Part shown: piece by piece, positions 57,276-64,000 of the stretch
How the letters are laid out: each line of letters starts with the position of its first letter
Position numbering within the stretch: position 1 is the stretch's first letter
Assembly (NCBI RefSeq): GCF_003573695.1
Contig: NW_020621936.1
Span: 6,200,001 to 6,264,000 of the forward strand
Direction of reading: 5' to 3'
Origin: Papaver somniferum
Taxonomy: Eukaryota > Streptophyta > Magnoliopsida > Ranunculales > Papaveraceae
DNA: 64,000 bases
Translations under genes and position numbers: made by a program
The notes under the pieces: model-generated
What the model saw: only the letters and a program-made list of their open reading frames with translations
What the model was told of the DNA's origin: nothing
The model's database searches: none

Positions 57276-57920
57276 TCTAAATCAGGGATTATTATTAGTT
57301 TTCAAAACTAACGATCGAACGAACATACGTTTAATAAATAAGGGTTTTTCCACAAAACTCACATCAACATATACCCATGTATATAATTTTAACATGCTGG
57401 AAGCATGAACATCTCATGAAATCAGCAAACTTCGAAAGAAATTTTTTTTTTGCACGTACCTGGTCGGCGCCGTCCGGAATTTGGCCGGACGGCGAGGTAA
57501 CGGCGCCGGCGGGTGGAAGACCGGCGAATTTTCTCCTGCTGCTCTTGCTCGGCGTGAAGATGAGAGGGAGGTGAAGGTGGTGGTTGGCTGTGGGAGAAAT
57601 AAAAAAGAAAAGAGGAATTAATTCCTTTTACACCTAATATTATTTCCAAAACCTAATTCCATAAGGATTTCCTTTTTGGGCCCGACCCGTGAATCCTAAA
57701 CCAACCAAGGTTCCACCGTCGAATCAGCGGTTCTACACCAATTTATGTTCACTGGATGATGTTCTATTATTCCACAGAGGTTTCCGCTTAAACCATGGTT
57801 TGCTCATTCAGTCGAAATCCGGTAACATCTTATCTCATGACTAAGTTCAATTACTTATTTTTGTCTGTACCTGGACAATCACCATTCAATGCTGACTGAG
57901 GAACATGACTGTTCCTCACT

Positions 57921-57935
57921 AAGCAGGGGACTTAA
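57921..57935 (+). other. Polypurine tract of Gypsy element Y
   Basis: AAGCAGGGGACTTAA directly before TGTAGATGGTGG, the 3' LTR start. It matches 2732-2746. Confidence 0.75.
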
Positions 57936-58854
57936 TGTAGATGGTGGATTTTCGATAAAGGGTAGAATTGTAAAACTATACTCCATATTCGGCAACCGGA
58001 TGAGTATTGAGACTCATGTCTCTCATTAAATCATGAAAGATCATGTCATAAATCTCTGACTGAGAAGGCTGTCTCTCAGAGTACGTGTAGATGTGTAGTC
58101 TCTCAGCTGAGGCCACGACACATCTCATGAATACAGAGCAATTTGAGTAATTACTTTGGATCCGGCAATCGGATGAGTATCGAGACTCATGTCTTTATGC
58201 ATGAAAGCTCATGCCACCTCTGATGAAGAAAGTCTCTTAGAGAAGATGAAGATGTGCAGTCTCTCAGCTGAGGCCAAGGCACATCTCATACTGTATAGAA
58301 TCGAAAGATTGGGCGCCTCCTAGACAGCATGTCTGCTAGTATAGAGCGACAACGTCTTTGGGATGTAACCAGATTTTCCCCGACTATGCAATAGGAATAT
58401 GACACTCCAACAAGTTCATATTGCTCAACCCTCAAATAATTAATGCTCCTAGACAAGAAGCCCTTCTAGTAAAGAGCCAACAATTAATTATCTCAAATCG
58501 TCTGAATATCCAGCAATATTCTACGATCCATCGTCTGAATATCCAGCAATATTCTACGAGTCGTCAATTAATCGCCGGAATATTCAACAATATTCTACGA
58601 TTCCTCGTTATATTTCGTTACTTCAATCTGTAGTTCTTCCCAGCAGAATTCCACAGGTTAGTAATAAATATTCAACAGAACAGACATCTGAGCATCGAAT
58701 AAGCCCTGACAAAAATGATGCAAGTGTAATTAGCAGATAATGCACATACCAGCATTTTGAATGCACGAACGAGCATTTCAAAAATACGAATGAACGAGGA
58801 ACCTATGCAAAATAGGAAGGGAAAACAATAATAATAAAATATTAAACAAAAGCG

Positions 58855-60080
58855 CCAGGGGACTAGGCTCAGCAGCCGGCCAGTCATGCCGTGACTAGTC
58901 CCGCGCCCAATTTTATATTTTACCATATTTTTACTATTTTCATGATCTCATGAAAATCCTCTCATTCGAGCAAATTTCCTTTATTTCAAAGAAATTATCT
59001 AAATCACATGATTTTATCAAAAAATAATAAAATTAGGGAAAGGTGTCGCGGGACCGAGCACCAGCCGGCCATACCTTGGTCGTGTTCGGTCCCACACCTC
59101 AGTCTCTATTATTTTATTATTTCTCTCAAATTATGAAAATTCCTTGATTTTATGAATTTTCCCTAAAATCATGAAAATTACCTAATTTCATGTATTTTTA
59201 TCTAAATCACATGATTTTATCAAAAAATAATAAAATTAGGGAAAGGTGTCGCGGGACCGCCGGCCGGCCGGTCATGCCTTGGTCGTGGCCGGTCCCACAC
59301 CTCAGTCCCATTATTTTATTATTCCTTCTCAAATTATGAAAATTCCTTGATTTTATGAATTTTCCCTAAAATTACCTAATTTCATGTATTTTCTCTAAAA
59401 TCATGGAAAATATTAAAAATTAGGAAAAACTTGTGGGACCGGGCACTAGCCGGCCGGCCATGCCCTAGCCGGTCCACACGCCCATTATTTTATTATTAAT
59501 TAGTGTTTTGTTTCCTGATTTCATGTAAACTCCCTGATTTCAACAAAATATCTTGGTTTTCAACAAATCCCTTTGATTTTATGAAAATTATCTAAAATCA
59601 TCAAAATTACATAAAATTGGGAAGAGTGCCTTGAGACCCGCGCCCATTGGCCGGTCGTCCATGCCACGGCCATTGCCGGTCCCACACTCTCATTCCCTAT
59701 TTTATATTTTAATTTATGTCTCTCATCTCATGGAAGTTCCCTAATTTCGCCAAACTCTCCAGTTTCATGGAATTTCCCTTAAATCAGAGAAAAATACATA
59801 AAATCACATAAAACTGGGAAAAGCATGTGGGACCGCGTGTCAGCCGGCCGGCCATGCCCTAGCCATGGTCGGTCCCACAACTTGTGATTCCTTGTTTATT
59901 TATTATTTTCATCATCTCATGTATTTTTCCCAGTTTCAGCAAAGCCATGGATTTTTCATATTTTCTCCAAATGTTGCTCAAACGTGCATCAGAAAATAAC
60001 AAAATTATCAGGACTGAAGCACGGACACTATGGTGACACGGGCACATCCCCTTGATCGACCAAGGGTGACCCCGAGGCTT
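58855..60080. repeat. Tandem array, about 190-200-bp units, in LTR Y
   Basis: Six to seven units alternate an AT-rich half (TTATGAAAATT, TTTTATGAATTTTCCC) and a GC-rich half (GGGACCG...AGCCGGCCGGCCATGCC...GGTCCCACA). GC cores lie at about 58870, 59045, 59247, 59430, 59625, 59825 and 60040. Each GC core is a near-palindrome (GGGACCG and CGGTCCC ends). Confidence 0.85.
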
Positions 60081-60599
60081 GCAAACAGCTGGTCCCGCAT
60101 GTTTTAATGATTTTAACCTAATTTGCTCAATTGCTCATATTAGGTTCGAACTCTTTCCAAAAAATTGGAAGTTCGCTCAAACGACCATCTCCTGGTCGCA
60201 CGGCCATCAAGAGACGGTATCATGACCTCTTGGTCGGCCCCTCATATTTTCTACATCAGGTTTTATGATTTGTTGCTCACACGAGCATTATTTCAGTAAA
60301 TGATTAAATCAACATTTAATCATTCTTTCACCAACTGGTCCTCAAGAGACTTTGGTATTTTTGCTAATTCGAGCATTTGGGCGTTATATGGTGAACCCGT
60401 CATCCCATGTAGCCGGTCCCGTGTTTATTTGCAATAAATCATCATTTCGGTAAAATTAGGGTTTTGAATCCAGAGCTCTGCAGAAACGTGATTCTGTGCA
60501 GATTCGAACACTCTTATAATTTTATGTTGATTCCATGATTGATATTCATATTTATTGTGCTCGACTCAGCAGTCAGTAACTTAAATTAACATTTTATTT

Positions 60600-60780
60600 T
60601 GTCCATCTACCAACAATTCATCAAAAGAACAATATTTGTTCAAACTAGCAATATTTGCTCGAACTAGCAATATTCGCTCGAACCGGCAATATTTACTCAA
60701 TTCGCAATAGACGCTCAGACTAGCAATATTTTCTCAAATCAAAGAATATTGGTTCAACTATCAATATTCAACAATTTAGC
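60600..60780. repeat. Short CAATATT repeats
   Basis: At least seven copies of a GCAATATT(T/C)GCTC(G/A)AAC-like unit of about 20 bases lie in LTR Y. Confidence 0.6.
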
Positions 60781-62092
60781 AACACAGTTTTGCTCGTCTT
60801 AGGTTATGATGATACCTCGTCTCAGCAGACACATTAAATTCATGAGTTTCGAAACATTTGCTAATCATGTTCAACTCAGCAATACATGGATTCATCGTCC
60901 CATAAAGTCAGCAACTGACTCCACAATCACGAGATTTCAATCGTGTCACATGGGCGGATACTAACTAGGGTTTTGGTCTGGTGGTCTACAGCACGTGTGT
61001 TCACCCACGATGAGAATGTGAGCAAGTCGTGCAATCAGTTGGAAGAGTCAGCAAAGTAGTGGGTGGAAAGTTAACCAAGTCTCCGCACGATGAGTAATTG
61101 GTTTTAACATGATTTCCCCATTTCCCATTCTCTGATTCCAGCAACTGTCACACTTCATGGGATCATGGTGTTTTCAACTTCGGCATTATAAAATGTCCCT
61201 GAATCCTGATTGAAAAGACATAAGTTTTTCGAACACTCGAAAAATATTCGCCAAGACGAGAAATTTCTTATCAAAGTTCATACAGACAATCTTTCGTCCA
61301 CACGAACTCACAGAAATTACTCTCAATTGAGAAAAAATTCAATCATTCAGAGCATTTTCACGCTGAATTCACAACACACCTACAATCTCAGAACACCATT
61401 GATCTCACGCATTTCTCAGCTTCCCTCCTACAGATCAACCCATCCTCTCTTGTGACCGAATTGACTCTGAAACGGCCATTGTTCTTGGTTTAGGCCGGGG
61501 TCTTACAGATTGATCTCTCGAACTTAAGCACTCCCTTCTTGCAGTGCATCTGTGTGAGGTTCAACATTTCGCTCGGTTCAAGGAGTCTCCACACGGTCGA
61601 CTCTTCAATTCCGTAAAAACCATCAAATCGTTTTTCCCCACTCACACCCCTGCTTAGCCCGTAACAGTGACATTGTTGCGGGGTAAGCATGAGATGGTGA
61701 CAGACAAGGATAAAATCAAAATGGCAAGTCATGAAGAGATTTCCAGGAAAATTTGGCAAACCTTTGGCAGGAGGCATGAGGAATACATAATCTTTGCACT
61801 GGTGGCTTGACATACTTCTGGCTTGGCCCCGTAGTGCCGATCTTGGCGCTGCAACTTCTTCCATGAACCGATGATGCTGACGTTGCTACCTTAGGCATGG
61901 AACGGTAATGATAACGTTGTTGGCTGACCCAAACACATGATGGCAAAGAGGGTGCCAGTGGCTTTGGTTCGTGGAACATTGGAAGGCGTTGCAACCCTGG
62001 CAGAGATGGCGCTTCAATCTTGGCTGTGCGGAGCGCTGGTGACCTCGGAATGGCGCTGCTTGCTCGGAATGGTGGATGGCGCTGCTAGCTTG

Positions 62093-62262
62093 GAATGGTG
62101 GAATCTGGCTTCAGTCCGTGGAATGGTGGAAATTGGCTTCAGTCCGGGGACTGGCCTTCAGTCCGTGTGAATGGTGGAAACTGACTTCAGCCCATGGAAT
62201 GGTGGAAACTGGCTTCAGTTCGTGGAATAGTGGAAACTGGCTTCAGTTCGTGAAATGGTGAA
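62093..62262. repeat. 28-bp tandem repeats upstream of gene Z
   Basis: About six copies of GGAATGGTGGAAACTGGCTT followed by CAGT(C/T)CGT, with point changes. Confidence 0.85.
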
Positions 62263-62445
62263 AATATGGCGCTGGAACTTTGGCTACCAAACGGTGATGA
62301 TGGCGCTGGAATTTTGGCTACTAAATGGTGATGATGATGCTGATGGCTTCAGTCCGTGAAACGGTGGAAATGGCACTTGGAAGGCTTGATGGCTGGATCA
62401 CGGAATGCTGGAGCGTTGGCGCTAACTTAACCATAGAGTTATGGA

Positions 62446-62690
62446 GCCATGGAGAGCTGGCTTGACCACGGAGTGCTGGAGCCATGGAGAGTTGTCTTGA
62501 CCACGAAGTGCTGGAGCCATGAAGAGTTGGCTTGACCACGAAGTGCTGGAGCCATGGAGAGTAGGATTGACCACGGAGTGCTGGAGCCATAGAGAGTTGT
62601 AGGTTGAGCGTGGAGTGTTGGAGCCGTGGAGAGTTGTCTTGACCACGGAGTGCTGGAGCCATGGAGAGTTGTAGGTTGAGCGACTGGTGT
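62446..62690. repeat. 35-bp tandem repeats upstream of gene Z
   Basis: Seven copies of TGGAGCCATGGAGAGTTG plus TCTTGACCACGGAGTGC or a GTAGGTTGAGCG variant. The long minus-strand frames here are produced by the repeat. Confidence 0.9.
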
Positions 62691-64000
62691 TCCTCGTGCT
62701 GGCGCGCTGCTGGTTCAGTCATGGAGCAGAGATAACATCATACTACTTGTTCGGCTATGGAGCATGAGTGTGGTGCGCCTAGTCATCTATTCCCATTCAT
62801 GGAGCAATAAGGAATCCTTATTCTGTTCAAACTCTAGAAACTGTGTTTGTATGAAAAGGGGTATCGACTCTCTTCTGTTTTTGTTGTTCGTCCGACTCCG
62901 TGCTTTCATCTGTAGCATATGGCTCCTCTTCGTCATTTGTTAGTGGTGGTAGAGTGAGCATTAATGGCAACAAAGAAATCTCCAATAGTTATAATCAACT
63001 GCAAGGCAAGTCAGGAGAACTCAAGGTAGGTACTCTCGCATGTATCCACCCAATAATACCATCGATCTTCTCCAAAATTTGTAATAAGGTTCTGACTCCA
63101 GGAGAATGAGTATCTAACCTCGTCAGTGGATTTCAAAATTTACCAAACTCTATTGCGCTCTTGGGATGGATGGATGAAATAATGTCGGGGCTAATCTTGA
63201 AGATTGTGGTTGCGTTGTTGGTTTATCCTTGACTTTAGGTTATTTGGTACCTAGACTTTCTGATTGCGATGATGATATGCTGTGGATGCTTGTATGGTCG
63301 AAATCTTCCGGAGCCATTGGGTGAAATAGATGAGTTGAGATACGTTTTGTTGCCTATGTGTTGCTATCAAGTCTTCAAGGACTTCGTTCCTAGCGACATC
63401 CTTTGAACCATCCTCTGAATCTTGGACTATTGCATGGAACGGGATGCGGTGAGCAGTCCCCAATTATACTTCTGTTAGATCCGATGGCGTGGAAGGATAT
63501 GTGAATGTATCTATGTGGCTTGCTTTTGGAATCTTTGATGGTTGTCAGGATGGACTGCAATGAGCAGTCCCCAGTCGCACTTCTCTTTAGTTTCTGAAGT
63601 TGTTTTCTCAGAGCAGGCTTGGGATCTGTCGCGGCCTCGTAAAGCGTTGCAGGTGCCTTCTAGACAGAGAGGTGATGATATTCTCACGCTACACCCTTGA
63701 AGAGTAGATGACCTTGTCGTGGTTATGACTTTTGGGTTGACCGTGTCTCCTGAGATTTGATAATGAAGGGATTCCATGTAGAGCCTTAGTCCCCAAGTTT
63801 GGTTTACACATTTCTATCTTGTATGGTCGGTGAGTTGACCATGATAAAGATATCATCTTGCATCCGTACTGGCGACTCTAATGATTCTTCCATGTGAAAC
63901 TAAAATATGGAGAAGTATGGATTACCTTTATAGTGATTGTTGTTATGGTAAACCTCTGGATGGTATCAACAAACGAGCAGCAACAGTTCTTGGAAGTAGA

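Larger units (their letters stand above)
54534..57700 (-). pseudogene. Antisense gene relic of Gypsy element Y
   Basis: Minus strand, 5' to 3': leader exon (to 57460, donor GACCAG|GTACGT), a long intron, a second exon starting near 56525 with MPASSGHSYSSG, then broken frames with KRKAEDDEKDARAQR (56363), an extreme acidic run (55993-56199, EEEDSEKDSDENSEKD), RPKRTARTPARYR (55300), GFVIPKCHAPLYTKIWKKYGHIATT (54900-54990) and a coiled-coil end (54534-54821). The IWKKYGHIATT block and coiled coil match the C-terminal exon of antisense gene X. The PMD core itself is absent here. Position between pol and the 3' LTR of the plus-strand element is the normal antisense-ORF site. Confidence 0.65.
57936..61646 (+). 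repeat. 3' LTR of Gypsy element Y (3.7 kb)
   Basis: TGTAGATGGTGG to CCACTCACA. The end segment (TTGATCTCTCGAA, then GTGCAGTGCAT-like) matches LTR 1, LTR a and LTR b, but the middle is different and is filled with GC/AT tandem units (58855-60080). No matching 5' LTR lies in the window. Small frames inside are not genes. Confidence 0.7.
61647..64000 (+). other. Promoter and leader of a third antisense gene copy (Z), cut by window end
   Basis: 61647-61720 is homologous to 45150-45210 (inverted PPT, then GGGGTAAGCATGAGATGGTGACA), that is, the internal 3' end of a minus-strand Gypsy element. TATGAAAAGG at 62850 sits where copy X has its TATA box. A leader exon ends at 63025 with CTCAAG|GTAGGTACT, the same donor context as copy X. 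The remainder (63026-64000) is probably the 5' UTR intron and has no gene. The coding exon, if present, lies beyond the window. Confidence 0.6.

Noticed and set aside
58855..60080. CRISPR-like repeat-spacer array
   Set aside because: Units are about 190 bp and diverged in a plant LTR; no short identical repeats with unique spacers and no cas genes.
62321..62722. Minus-strand frame with long Ser/His/Gln repeats
   Set aside because: Produced by the 35-bp tandem repeat (35 is not a multiple of three, so all three frames cycle); no start, domain or splice support.

Overview
The window looks like a block of nested transposable elements from a plant nuclear genome. The evidence is LTR retrotransposons with plant-type gag and Tat-type pol, plant mobile domain (PMD) coding sequence, GT-AG introns, a Helitron, hAT-type elements and AT-rich spacers. 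It is most likely a eudicot. I suspect a Ranunculales or poppy-like genome from general sequence character only, with low confidence. I see no clearly intact host gene, no rRNA or tRNA gene, no CRISPR and nothing bacterial.

Layout. (1) 1-2707: minus-strand Copia element A, cut by the window edge, inserted just upstream of the polypurine tract of a Gypsy element whose LTR follows (2747-5702, plus). (2) 5704-6192: four 122-bp tandem repeats. (3) 6487-39018: a minus-strand PMD gene, now a pseudogene, whose exons are scattered over 32 kb because a Copia element (C, 7181-26639), a second Copia element (E, 26740-35231) and a hAT element (36891-38077) landed in exons. Element C is itself split by an LTR element (B, 9027-17988) and by a 1.86-kb Helitron (23986-25847). 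Most of these insertions have target-site duplications and paralogous empty sites inside the window, so the nesting order can be read: PMD locus, then C and E and hAT; C, then B and the Helitron. (4) 39719-40235: a probable short hAT-like element. (5) 40504-64000: a mosaic of Tat-type Gypsy elements: two minus-strand LTRs in tandem (40504-42931 and 42932-45138), a plus-strand PMD gene antisense to its element (45165-49152), a minus-strand gag end (49570-49790) abutting a plus-strand protease-RT-RNase H-integrase block (about 49800-54300), a second antisense gene relic (54534-57700, minus), a plus-strand LTR (57936-61646), and the promoter end of a third antisense gene copy (61647-64000).

How it fits together. 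The recurring theme is LTR elements that carry an extra gene with introns and its own promoter, antisense to the element and placed just before the 3' LTR. Three Gypsy copies carry a PMD-type gene with a conserved 5' UTR intron. Element B, which has gag and protease but no RT or integrase, carries a seven-exon antisense gene with a domain resembling the 'putative gypsy type transposon' family, a nuclear localisation signal, coiled coils and an acidic tail. The two full Copia elements are gag-only with very long LTRs, so they must depend on pol supplied elsewhere. The only pol in the window is broken by many frameshifts.

All alignments were by eye; family names come from recognisable motifs, not database searches. 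Percentages and exon limits are approximate.
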